Position numbers and translations under genes: made by a program
The notes under the pieces: model-generated
What the model was told of the DNA's origin: nothing
The model's database searches: none
The model's input: the letters and a program-made list of their open reading frames with translations, nothing else
In this document: in pieces, positions 16,584-25,767 of the stretch
Layout: each line of letters begins with the position of its first letter
Position numbering within the stretch: the first letter of the stretch is position 1
Source of the DNA: Bog-375 sp049587755
GTDB taxonomy: Bacteria > Acidobacteriota > Terriglobia > Bryobacterales > Bryobacteraceae
DNA: 64,000 nt
Assembly: GCA_049587755.1 (NCBI GenBank)
Contig: JBAVEN010000048.1
Coordinates: 1-64,000 of the forward strand
Direction: 5' to 3'

Positions 16584-16970
16584 CTACTTCTTGGGTTTCA
16601 GCTTCAAATCGAGGGTCACCAGCTTGCGGGAATCGAAGGAGCTGAGCGTGTGGGTGACGCTCGCTTCGCCGTTGTATTCAGCCCTCAGCTCGTAGTCGAT
16701 ATCGGGGCTGAGATCGTTGAAATAGTAGCTGCCGTCTTTCTGCGTGAAGAACGAGCGGATCTGAAGGCTCTTGGTGTTCTTCAGATAAACGACGGCACCA
16801 TTCACCAGACTGTTGTCCGGCGCGGTGACGAAGCCCCGCACGCCTCGCGTGGGGCTATCCTTGCCGAAACCGGCGGCGGCGGCGAGCAGAAGAGCGGCTA
16901 CGAGCATCGCCACCCCGGCGCCCGCAAAGCCGCGCACGAACCGGCAGGCGAATCGAATCCTGCAGGGCAT
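16584..16970 (-). CDS. Exported carboxypeptidase-regulatory-like domain protein
   Basis: A 128-residue protein: a basic N-terminus, one hydrophobic export signal (AGVAMLVAALLLAAAAGFG) and a single CarboxypepD_reg-like beta-sandwich (RGVRGFVTAPDNSLVNGAVV, then KDGSYYFNDLSPDIDYELRA). Such domains are structural and common in secreted acidobacterial proteins. The start at 16970 comes 1 base after the stop of the LysW-like gene, so the two are almost certainly co-translated; the longer frame upstream is only an out-of-frame reading of that gene. It ends with KLKPKK, a basic tail. No enzyme motif is present. Confidence 0.8.
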   Translation of the reverse strand: MPCRIRFACRFVRGFAGAGVAMLVAALLLAAAAGFGKDSPTRGVRGFVTAPDNSLVNGAVVYLKNTKSLQIRSFFTQKDGSYYFNDLSPDIDYELRAEYNGEASVTHTLSSFDSRKLVTLDLKLKPKK

Positions 16971-16971
16971 C

Positions 16972-17193
16972 CTATTTCCAATCCTCGTCTTCGGCCTCTT
17001 CCTCGTCTTCGTCATCCAAGAAATCCGCGTCCTCTTCGTCCTCGGCCAACTCCTCGGCCGATTCCAACTCCAGGGGATCGGTGCTGACCACCCGGAGATC
17101 TGCGCCGCATTCATCGCAACTGAGGGGGTCGCCTTCGTCGAGGTCCTCTTCCTCCACGTCGATTGCGCTTTCGCATTCCGGACACCTGACCAT
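16972..17193 (-). CDS. LysW-like acidic zinc-ribbon protein
   Basis: A 73-residue protein that resembles LysW/ArgW, the amino-group carrier of prokaryotic lysine and arginine biosynthesis. It has one zinc ribbon (CPEC at residues 4-7 and CDEC at 26-29), the ADLRVVSTDPLELE segment that follows it in the family, and a long acidic tail. The tail ends in EDEDWK, whereas functional carriers end in EDWGE with a C-terminal glutamate that accepts the substrate; that residue is missing here. GGGAGG about 9 bases upstream and a TATAAC hexamer at 17214 region support expression. It pairs with a secreted domain protein, not with lysX-type genes, so a carrier role is doubtful. Confidence 0.78.
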   Translation of the reverse strand: MVRCPECESAIDVEEEDLDEGDPLSCDECGADLRVVSTDPLELESAEELAEDEEDADFLDDEDEEEAEDEDWK

Positions 17194-17265
17194 CGATCCA
17201 TGCCTCCCGAAACTACTGTTATACGATAGATTGCCTCCACGGTAAGCGCGTTTCCGGCCGCCGGC

Positions 17266-17784
17266 TTATTTGTTGGCGGCCTGACGCGCCAGGCGGCGCC
17301 GGGTGGTGGCCGGCACCATGCCTTTCATGCGCAGATACGTAAATAATTGCTGGCGATGTGTCAGTTCGTGCTCCTTCACCCATTGCAGCATCTCCAGTCG
17401 CGTCACCATCACGCCATCCACCCGCTTCATCATCCCAGCCCAGAACCCGGGTGTCTGGCTGCCCAGTTGCGCGGCGCGCTCCTCCACGGTTTCGCGCAAT
17501 CTGCGCGCCAGTTCGGCCGGCTCCAGGCTCTCGGGGATGTTGCCCGTGTGGGTTGCGATGCGCGCCCGACGCAAATCGGGATCCGAGAAATCGGTCTCGC
17601 CCGCCAGCAGCATGCCGGTCAGGCCGTGAGTGGATACCAGGATGTGGCGGCCGATCTGGCCGAAGGTCTGCAGGTCGGGAGCGGGGCGATAATCGAATTC
17701 GCCCGCCGGAAACTCCTCCACCGTGGCAATCGTATCCTGGCGCACACTCTTCCAAGAATCGATGACATGTTCGGTTCTTACCAT
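17266..17784 (-). CDS. DinB-family protein
   Basis: A 172-residue four-helix-bundle protein of the DinB/YfiT-like superfamily, whose members are often metal-dependent thiol S-transferases or unknowns. Candidate metal ligands are the histidines in GRHILVSTHG (near residue 47) and ELTHRQQLF (near 141). The start at 17784 is preferred over the ATG at 17817 because the helix bundle begins at once (RTEHVIDSWKSV) and a TACAAT hexamer lies 6 bases upstream, consistent with leaderless expression. It is divergent from aceE, with a strong hairpin between them. The substrate is unknown; despite the name there is no evidence of DNA-damage induction here. Confidence 0.82.
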   Translation of the reverse strand: MVRTEHVIDSWKSVRQDTIATVEEFPAGEFDYRPAPDLQTFGQIGRHILVSTHGLTGMLLAGETDFSDPDLRRARIATHTGNIPESLEPAELARRLRETVEERAAQLGSQTPGFWAGMMKRVDGVMVTRLEMLQWVKEHELTHRQQLFTYLRMKGMVPATTRRRLARQAANK

Positions 17785-17790
17785 GCCCTC

Positions 17791-17796
17791 ATTGTA
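17791..17796 (-). promoter_or_regulatory. Candidate -10 hexamer close to the DinB start
   Basis: TACAAT on the minus strand ends 6 bases before the ATG at 17784. If it is a -10 element, transcription would begin at or next to the start codon, giving a leaderless message. No Shine-Dalgarno sequence fits in the gap. Confidence 0.45.
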
Positions 17797-17819
17797 CCCG
17801 CACGATGGCTGGGACAAAC

Positions 17820-17848
17820 GCTGCCGGCTGACGCACAGCGTCGGCAGC
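17820..17848. promoter_or_regulatory. Hairpin between divergent DinB and aceE genes
   Basis: GCTGCCG pairs with CGGCAGC, and inside it ACGC pairs with GCGT over a 3-base loop, with a 4-base bulge (GCTG) on one side. It overlaps the expected -35 zone of both divergent promoters and could be an operator or an insulating hairpin. Function is unproven. Confidence 0.4.
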
Positions 17849-17866
17849 CCTGCCGCCCTCCGCCGG

Positions 17867-17872
17867 TATAAT
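17867..17872 (+). promoter_or_regulatory. Candidate -10 hexamer of aceE
   Basis: A perfect TATAAT ends 11 bases before the aceE ATG. No good -35 is seen. The spacing predicts a leader of only a few bases, and no Shine-Dalgarno sequence is present. Confidence 0.5.
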
Positions 17873-17883
17873 AATAGGTACTA

Positions 17884-20559
<2,676 letters not shown>

Positions 20560-20593
20560 TGGAGGCTGCGCTCCTTTACGCTGAGCGCGATCG

Positions 20594-20619
20594 GAGCCGC
20601 GACCGTGAGGGAGCGGTTG
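20594..20619. repeat. Palindromic repeat, family A, copy 2 (single arm)
   Basis: This 26-base segment is identical to the right arm of the copy at 9974-10037 (core GAGCCGCGACC then GAGGGAGCGGTTG). Its partner arm is not recognisable. It lies between aceE and the CDF gene and would encode the spurious N-terminal residues of the longer CDF frame. Confidence 0.8.
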
Positions 20620-20664
20620 CTACGCGGTGAACGTGGTCATAACGTAACGAGCTTTGACTCTTTC

Positions 20665-21594
20665 ATGCAAGCGGGACAGCGCATAGCGGCCACCGGAATG
20701 GCGATCACCGCCGTGCTCGCCCTGGTGAAGATTTTCGCCGGCCTGGCGGGACACTCCACCGCGGTGGTCGCGGACGGTCTGGAATCCGCCGGCGACGTGT
20801 TTTCTTCCGGCATGGTCCTTCTGGGCCTCACCGTGAGCTTCAAACCCGCCGATCAGAACCACCCTTACGGCCACGGCCGCGCCGAAATCCTCAGCGGCCT
20901 GCTGGTGGGACTGGTGCTCGTCTCGGGTGGCGCGCTGATTTCGTACGGGTCCTTTCTGCGGCTCGGCCAGCCCCATGCGCCATTGCGCTGGTTCGTGATC
21001 TGGCCGCTGGTGGCTTCGCTCGTGGCCAAGAGCGCGCTGGCCGCCACCAAATTCCAGGTGGGGAAAAGAATGCGCAGCGCCGCGCTGATGGGCGACGCCT
21101 GGCACGACACCACCGATTCGCTTTCCGCCCTCACCGCGCTCACCGCGGTGGCCCTCACGCTCGCCTCCCCGCAGCGCTTTTTCAATGCCGACCGCTATGG
21201 CGGTCTCGCGGTGGGCATCATCGTGATTTTCGCCGGCGTCCGCGTGGCGCGCGAGACCACCCTTCAGTTGATGGACACCATGCCCAGCGACAGAATGATG
21301 GCGGAGATCCGCGCCGCCGCGGCGCAGGTGCCCGGAGTGTTGGGCGTGGAGAAGTGTTTCGCTCGTAAGACCGGATTAAGCTACCACGTCGACCTGCACA
21401 TGGAAGTCGATCCGGAAATGACCGTGCGGCAATCCCACGAGATTGCCCATGAGGTGCGGGTTCGCGTGGTGGATCAGGTCAAGTGGGTGGCCGACGTGCT
21501 GGTGCATGTCGAGCCGGCGCCCGAAAGGGAATGCGCCCGGCCACCGCTCCCTCACGGTCGCGGCTCAGAAGGCCCATCGGAGCCGCGACCGTGA
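20665..21594 (+). CDS. Cation diffusion facilitator metal transporter with a repeat-encoded C-terminus
   Basis: A 309-residue CDF transporter that exports Zn, Fe, Mn or similar cations by proton antiport. Six membrane helices are followed by a cytoplasmic ferredoxin-like domain (GVLGVEKCFARKTG, HVDLHMEVDPEMTVRQSHEI). The metal site reads Glu40 and Asp44 in helix 2 (DGLESAGD) and HDTTD in helix 5, so an E/D/H/D set instead of the common D or H at the first place. The start at 20665 is chosen because the earlier frame comes from the repeat at 20594-20619. The last residues (PLPHGRGSEG and onward) and the TGA stop are encoded by the palindromic repeat at 21541-21605. Confidence 0.88.
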   Translation: MQAGQRIAATGMAITAVLALVKIFAGLAGHSTAVVADGLESAGDVFSSGMVLLGLTVSFKPADQNHPYGHGRAEILSGLLVGLVLVSGGALISYGSFLRLGQPHAPLRWFVIWPLVASLVAKSALAATKFQVGKRMRSAALMGDAWHDTTDSLSALTALTAVALTLASPQRFFNADRYGGLAVGIIVIFAGVRVARETTLQLMDTMPSDRMMAEIRAAAAQVPGVLGVEKCFARKTGLSYHVDLHMEVDPEMTVRQSHEIAHEVRVRVVDQVKWVADVLVHVEPAPERECARPPLPHGRGSEGPSEPRP

Positions 21595-21605
21595 GGGAGT
21601 GGTAG
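21541..21605. repeat. Palindromic repeat, family A, copy 3
   Basis: Inverted arms 21541-21566 and 21580-21605 are nearly perfect around a 13-base loop. The repeat supplies the 3' end and stop codon (21592-21594) of the CDF gene and lies between it and the convergent epimerase gene, where it can also act as a hairpin terminator. Confidence 0.88.
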
Positions 21606-21616
21606 TTACGCCGTCT

Positions 21617-22642
21617 TCACGCCTGAAACCGCCGCAGGGCGTCGCGGGTTCCCGCTTCGTAGGCGTCGATCAGCTTATCCCAGGCCGCGTTGGCTGCGGT
21701 GTCGATCTGTTTCCGCGCGGGGTCGGCGTCGAACCACGCCATCGTCTGCCGCACCCCGCGGCCGAACGGCATGGTGGCGCAATAGCCGGGAACGAAGCGC
21801 TTGATCTTGCTGTTGTCGAAGACCACGCTGACGGCTTTATCGCCGGCGAGCCCGCCCAACTCGTCCGGCAGGCAGTCGGCGATGAAATCGGTCGGCATAT
21901 GCACCAGTTGCGGCTCCGCGCCGGCGGCCTCGCCCACAATGCGGTAGAACTGGTTCCAGCTCATCACTTCATCGGAGGTGATGTGGAAAGCGTGCCCGAT
22001 CGCCTGCTCATGCCCCAGCAAGCCCACCAGGCCTTTGGCGAAGTCGCTGTTGTGCGTGATCACCCAGAGGGACGAGCCGTCGCCCGGCACGATGACCTTC
22101 TTGCCGCGCCGCATGCGATCCACCACCGTGTACGATTTAGTCCAACTGTTGATAGCCAGCGTAATCTGCGTCTCGCCGTAGGTCAGCGAAGGGCGGACGA
22201 TGGTCGCTGGAAAGCCTTCTTCGCGGTAAGCGTTCATCAACCGCTCTTCGCAAGCGATTTTGTTCCGCGAGTAATCCCAATATGGATTTGCCAGGGGCGT
22301 CGATTCGGTAATCAGGTAGTGGGAGGGCGGCTTTTGGTAGGCGCTGGCGGAACTGATAAAGATATATTGCCGCGTGCGGCCCCGAAACAGCTCCAGGTCG
22401 CGTTCGATATCGGCAGGCGTGTAGGCGATCCAATCGACCACCGCGTCAAACGACGCGCCGTCGAGCGCTCGCGCTGCGGCCGCGGTGTCCGCCATGTCGA
22501 GTGTCAGAGTCTTCACGCCGGCGAGCAGATCCGCCGCGCGCCGCCCCCGCGTCAGGAGCGTGAGATCGATGCCGACCTCCGCCGCCAGCCGCGTGCATGC
22601 CGTGCTGATGATGCCCGTCCCGCCAATAAAAAGAACTCTCAT
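21617..22642 (-). CDS. NAD-dependent epimerase/dehydratase family protein
   Basis: A 341-residue extended short-chain dehydrogenase. The NAD-binding loop FIGGTGIIS is at residues 5-13, and SSASAYQ is followed by a YSRNK catalytic Tyr/Lys pair near residue 135, so the fold and active site look intact. The C-terminal part (DEVMSWNQFYRIVGEAAG, GYCATMPFGRGVRQTMAWF) resembles NAD-dependent sugar epimerase-like proteins found near carbohydrate genes. The start at 22642 begins the Rossmann strand directly and has TACAAC 6 bases upstream; the longer frame crosses a palindromic repeat. Substrate unknown. Confidence 0.85.
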   Translation of the reverse strand: MRVLFIGGTGIISTACTRLAAEVGIDLTLLTRGRRAADLLAGVKTLTLDMADTAAAARALDGASFDAVVDWIAYTPADIERDLELFRGRTRQYIFISSASAYQKPPSHYLITESTPLANPYWDYSRNKIACEERLMNAYREEGFPATIVRPSLTYGETQITLAINSWTKSYTVVDRMRRGKKVIVPGDGSSLWVITHNSDFAKGLVGLLGHEQAIGHAFHITSDEVMSWNQFYRIVGEAAGAEPQLVHMPTDFIADCLPDELGGLAGDKAVSVVFDNSKIKRFVPGYCATMPFGRGVRQTMAWFDADPARKQIDTAANAAWDKLIDAYEAGTRDALRRFQA

Positions 22643-22688
22643 GAAGCTGTTGTAGCAAAACGGAGGTGGAGCATGCGCTGCGGCGGGA

Positions 22689-22771
22689 AAAGGACCGGCG
22701 GCAAGACCGCCGGCGCTACGAAAAAAGCAGCGTCCTAGCCGTAGCGCCGGCGGTCTTGCCGCCGGTCCTTT
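22689..22771. repeat. Palindromic repeat, family B, copy 1
   Basis: A perfect 32-base inverted repeat (22689-22720 and 22740-22771) around a 19-base spacer. The core is GTAGCGCCGGCGG then CTTGCCGCCGGTCC. A second copy is at 46051-46137. It separates the epimerase from the alcohol dehydrogenase, both on the minus strand. Confidence 0.9.
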
Positions 22772-22837
22772 GTGAGCTGTATCGCCAGGAATGCCGATCC
22801 TGGCCACGCTTGAGCTTGCCCGTTTTTGCGGTTGAAC

Positions 22838-23869
22838 CTACACTTCCACAATCATCTTTCCGACTCCATCCGCGTATTGTTCGGTGATGCGAAAGGCTTC
22901 GGCGATCTGGGCGATGGGGCGGGTGTGGGTCACCATCGGCGCGAACCAGGCGGTGTGTTCGAGCAGCAGCTCGACGGCGGCGTGCGATTCGTGGTTGGAG
23001 CGGCGCACGTTGAAAATCGCCAGCTCCTTGCGCCGCATGGGTGAAACCTCGAACGGCACGAATGAGCCGGAATGGATGCCCGTGAGCACCACGCGGCCGG
23101 CATTGCGCACGGCGCGGATAGCCTCGTTGGTGGTGTTCTGCTTGGCGGCGCAATCGATGGCGCAATCCACGCCGCGGCCGGCGGTGTCCTGGACGATTTC
23201 GCGCGCCACGTCGCAGGCGTTGGGATCGAGCGCCACGGCTGCTCCCATCTTCAGGGCCATCTCGCGGCGGTGCGCCACCGGTTCCACCGCCCAGATGCGG
23301 CCGGTGCCAGCGAGCTTGAGGCAGGCGATGGTGACCAATCCGATGGGTCCGGCGCCGAAGACCGCGACCGTCTCGCCGATCTGGACCGACGCGAATTTCA
23401 TCGAATGCAGGCCGATGGCCAGCGGTTCAGCCAGGGTGGCGGCCTCCAGTGAAAGACGCTGCGGAATGCCCAGCAGGTTGGCCTCCGGCAGATTGACGAA
23501 TTCGCGGAAGAAGCCGGGGTTGCCCGGAGTGCTCAGGAAGCGGATCTTCGAGCAGACGTTGTGCCGACCGCTGCGGCAGAATTCGCAGTGATAGCAATAG
23601 AGCGCCGGCTCGAGCGCGGCGCGGTCTCCCGCCGTCCAGCCGGTCACGCCGGCCCCGGTTTTCACCACCTCGCCGGCTGGTTCGTGCCCCAGCACCATCG
23701 GATAGACGCACGGCGCATCGCCTACTCCGCCTTCGGCGTAGGAATGCAGGTCGGAGCCGCAAATACCCACCGCGCGCACACGCACCTGCACTTCGCCCGG
23801 ACCGGGCTCGTCGATCGTCTGCTGCGCCAGGCGGAACTCTCGCGGCGCGGTCAATTCGGCAATGAGCAT
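22838..23869 (-). CDS. Zinc-dependent medium-chain alcohol dehydrogenase
   Basis: A 343-residue medium-chain dehydrogenase of the sorbitol/threonine dehydrogenase type, oxidising a secondary alcohol with NAD(P). Catalytic zinc ligands are visible as Cys37 (GICGSD) and His62-Glu63 (LGHEPAG); the structural zinc lobe has four cysteines (92, 95, 98, 106 in CYHCEFCRSGRHNVC). The coenzyme loop is VFGAGPIGL near residue 170. An aspartate or glutamate at the end of the second strand (AVEPVAHR) suggests NAD preference. A GGGGAAAG stretch precedes the start. Substrate is not assignable; sugar alcohols are plausible. Confidence 0.9.
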   Translation of the reverse strand: MLIAELTAPREFRLAQQTIDEPGPGEVQVRVRAVGICGSDLHSYAEGGVGDAPCVYPMVLGHEPAGEVVKTGAGVTGWTAGDRAALEPALYCYHCEFCRSGRHNVCSKIRFLSTPGNPGFFREFVNLPEANLLGIPQRLSLEAATLAEPLAIGLHSMKFASVQIGETVAVFGAGPIGLVTIACLKLAGTGRIWAVEPVAHRREMALKMGAAVALDPNACDVAREIVQDTAGRGVDCAIDCAAKQNTTNEAIRAVRNAGRVVLTGIHSGSFVPFEVSPMRRKELAIFNVRRSNHESHAAVELLLEHTAWFAPMVTHTRPIAQIAEAFRITEQYADGVGKMIVEV

Positions 23870-23898
23870 TCTTTCCCCTACTGATAAGATATCCGTAG

Positions 23899-24270
23899 AT
23901 GCTCAACTTTCGCCAGTTTGAAGCCGGGCCGGATCCCTTCGGCCGCAAGTTCCAGGTGTGGTTCAAATGGCTGCAAACCGCCATTTCCATACGCGGCGCC
24001 GATACTGTCGACGTCAAGTTCGTTCTCGAGAACGAACCGGCCGGCAGCTTCCAGAAGACCATCGCTCTGCCGCATGCCGACCTGGTGGCGCTGAGCCGCG
24101 AAACGGGCCGCCGGATGGATGACCCATGGTGCTCGCGGCTGGCCGCCCTGCACCTGATTCGCCTGGTCGAAACCGGCGAAGACATGGAAAAGGATATTGT
24201 GACGGTTGCGCCGGCCGCGCTGAAGCAGTATGCCAAGGAGTTGGTCCGGCAGGAAGCCACCGCCGCATGA
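23899..24270 (+). CDS. Conserved small protein of unknown function
   Basis: A 123-residue soluble protein with no family I recognise. It shows a mixed pattern: an N-terminal strand-rich part with aromatic residues (FGRKFQVWFKWLQTAISIRG), then a helical part (ALHLIRLVETGEDMEKD). No cysteine cluster, signal or membrane segment is seen. A TAAGAT hexamer lies 8 bases before the ATG and there is no Shine-Dalgarno sequence. It is divergent from the alcohol dehydrogenase and sits 76 bases before phoR on the same strand, so it might be co-transcribed with the phosphate genes. Confidence 0.7.
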   Translation: MLNFRQFEAGPDPFGRKFQVWFKWLQTAISIRGADTVDVKFVLENEPAGSFQKTIALPHADLVALSRETGRRMDDPWCSRLAALHLIRLVETGEDMEKDIVTVAPAALKQYAKELVRQEATAA

Positions 24271-24346
24271 GACCACCGGTGCGCCGTAACACGGGCGTCA
24301 TCTCTTGTTCATCTTGATGCAGTAATCTAAAACCAATGGATTTCCC

Positions 24347-25726
24347 ATGCCGCGGCTTCGTATAACGGCTCGGCTGCTGCCGTGCTTCGTTGCGCTGACG
24401 GCCAGTTCCGCGCTGCTGCTGCGGTGGCTGGTGCCGGATGCCGTCTCCGGGCGCTGGCTGGCGGCTTCGGCCGCTTTTGCGTTGGCGGGCACCGCCATCC
24501 TCGCCGTCTTCCTGGCCGTCAACGACCGGCGCGCTCTCGCCTTGCGCCGCGCCCTCGAGCGACTGCCGCAAGTGGGCAAGAATGAAACCCAGGCACAGGC
24601 GCGCGGCGACGAACTGAGCGCTCTCGGCGCCACCATCGAGCAGGCCACGCGGCGCGTGCGCGCCATGATGGAAACCCTGCAACGGGAAAACTCGCGCCGC
24701 GAAGCCATTCTGGGCAGCATGGTGGAAGGCGTGGTGGCAGTGGACCCGCTGCTGCGCATCACCTTCGCCAACCGCGCGTTCGCCGAAATGATGGGTGACG
24801 CCGCGCCGCCAACGCCCGGCACGCCCTTGGTGCAGGCGGCGCGCGACCCCGCCTTGCTCGAAATGTTCACCGCCGTGTTTGCCGACGGCCAGCCGCTGCA
24901 GAAGCGGCTGATCCTTTCCGCCAGCACTCGGTCCTTTGAGGTGCAGGTGGCGCCGCTCGCCGGAGGCCCGCACCGCGGCGCCATCGCCATGCTCTACGAC
25001 ATCACCGGCCTGGAGCGGCTCGAGCGCGTGCGCAAGGACTTCGTGGCCAACGTCTCTCACGAGCTGCGCACACCGCTGGCGGCCATCTCCGGCTATGCCG
25101 AAACACTGGTCGAAGGCGGCCTGGACGATCCCGCCAACAGCCGGCAGTTTGTCGCCATCATCCTGGCCAAGGCCCGCCAGCTTACCAACATCGTGCAGGA
25201 TCTGCTGATCCTCTCCAGCCTGGAAAGCGCCAAGCCCCCGGCCGCCGAACCCATCTCGCTGCAGCAGAGCATTCAATCGGCGCTGCGCACCGTCGAACCA
25301 ATGGCCAAGAGCCGCGGCGTCAGCCTGGTTTGCGAATCCTTTCAGGACATGGAAGTGCTGGGGTATGAAATCCGGCTGGAACAGGTGTGGGTGAACCTGC
25401 TGGATAACGCGATCAAGTTCAACCGGCCCGAGGGCGAAGTGCGCGTCGACGTGGTGCGCGATCCCCAGCGAGCGCTGGTGCGCGTTTGCGATACTGGCTC
25501 GGGAATTCCCTCCCGCGACCTGCCGCGCATTTTCGAACGCTTCTATCGAGTCGATAAGGCCCGCTCGCGCGCCACCGGCGGCACCGGCCTCGGGCTGGCC
25601 ATCGTCAAACATGCCGTCGAGCAAATGGGCGGCTCGGTCAGCGTCGAGAGCCATCTCGGCCAAGGTTCAGTATTCACAGTAACGCTTCCTCCGTTCGAGA
25701 ATAACCTCGCCGCAAACGAACGTTAA
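24347..25726 (+). CDS. phoR: Phosphate-regulon-type sensor histidine kinase
   Basis: A 459-residue PhoR-like kinase that would sense phosphate sufficiency through PstSCAB-PhoU and phosphorylate PhoB. Two N-terminal membrane helices (residues 8-25 and 37-58) lead through a HAMP-like linker to a PAS domain (SMVEGVVAVDPLLRITFANR), the phosphoacceptor segment ANVSHELRTPL (His238) and an ATPase domain (NLLDNAIKFN, DTGSGIPS, GTGLGLAIVKH). The assignment to PhoR rests on this architecture and on the phosphate genes that follow directly. No phoB gene lies in the window. The stop is within the candidate regulatory region of the porin gene. Confidence 0.88.
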   Translation: MPRLRITARLLPCFVALTASSALLLRWLVPDAVSGRWLAASAAFALAGTAILAVFLAVNDRRALALRRALERLPQVGKNETQAQARGDELSALGATIEQATRRVRAMMETLQRENSRREAILGSMVEGVVAVDPLLRITFANRAFAEMMGDAAPPTPGTPLVQAARDPALLEMFTAVFADGQPLQKRLILSASTRSFEVQVAPLAGGPHRGAIAMLYDITGLERLERVRKDFVANVSHELRTPLAAISGYAETLVEGGLDDPANSRQFVAIILAKARQLTNIVQDLLILSSLESAKPPAAEPISLQQSIQSALRTVEPMAKSRGVSLVCESFQDMEVLGYEIRLEQVWVNLLDNAIKFNRPEGEVRVDVVRDPQRALVRVCDTGSGIPSRDLPRIFERFYRVDKARSRATGGTGLGLAIVKHAVEQMGGSVSVESHLGQGSVFTVTLPPFENNLAANER

Positions 25727-25754
25727 TCGTTCAGTAACATTGGGCCGATATACT
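25721..25754 (+). promoter_or_regulatory. Candidate promoter with a weak Pho-box-like repeat before the porin gene
   Basis: GTTAAT (25722) and AGTAAC (25733) repeat with an 11-base period, and TATACT (25749-25754) ends 13 bases before the porin ATG. The arrangement resembles a PhoB site over a promoter, but the half-sites are weak. Confidence 0.3.
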
Positions 25755-25767
25755 CGCAGTTCTGCCT

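Noticed and set aside
16972..17193. Lysine biosynthesis locus
   Set aside because: The LysW-like protein lacks the terminal glutamate and no lysX, lysZ, lysY or lysJ gene is nearby.
16584..17240. A single 218-codon minus-strand gene
   Set aside because: The N-terminal 90 codons are an out-of-frame reading of the LysW-like gene; two separate genes with a 1-base gap explain the sequence better.
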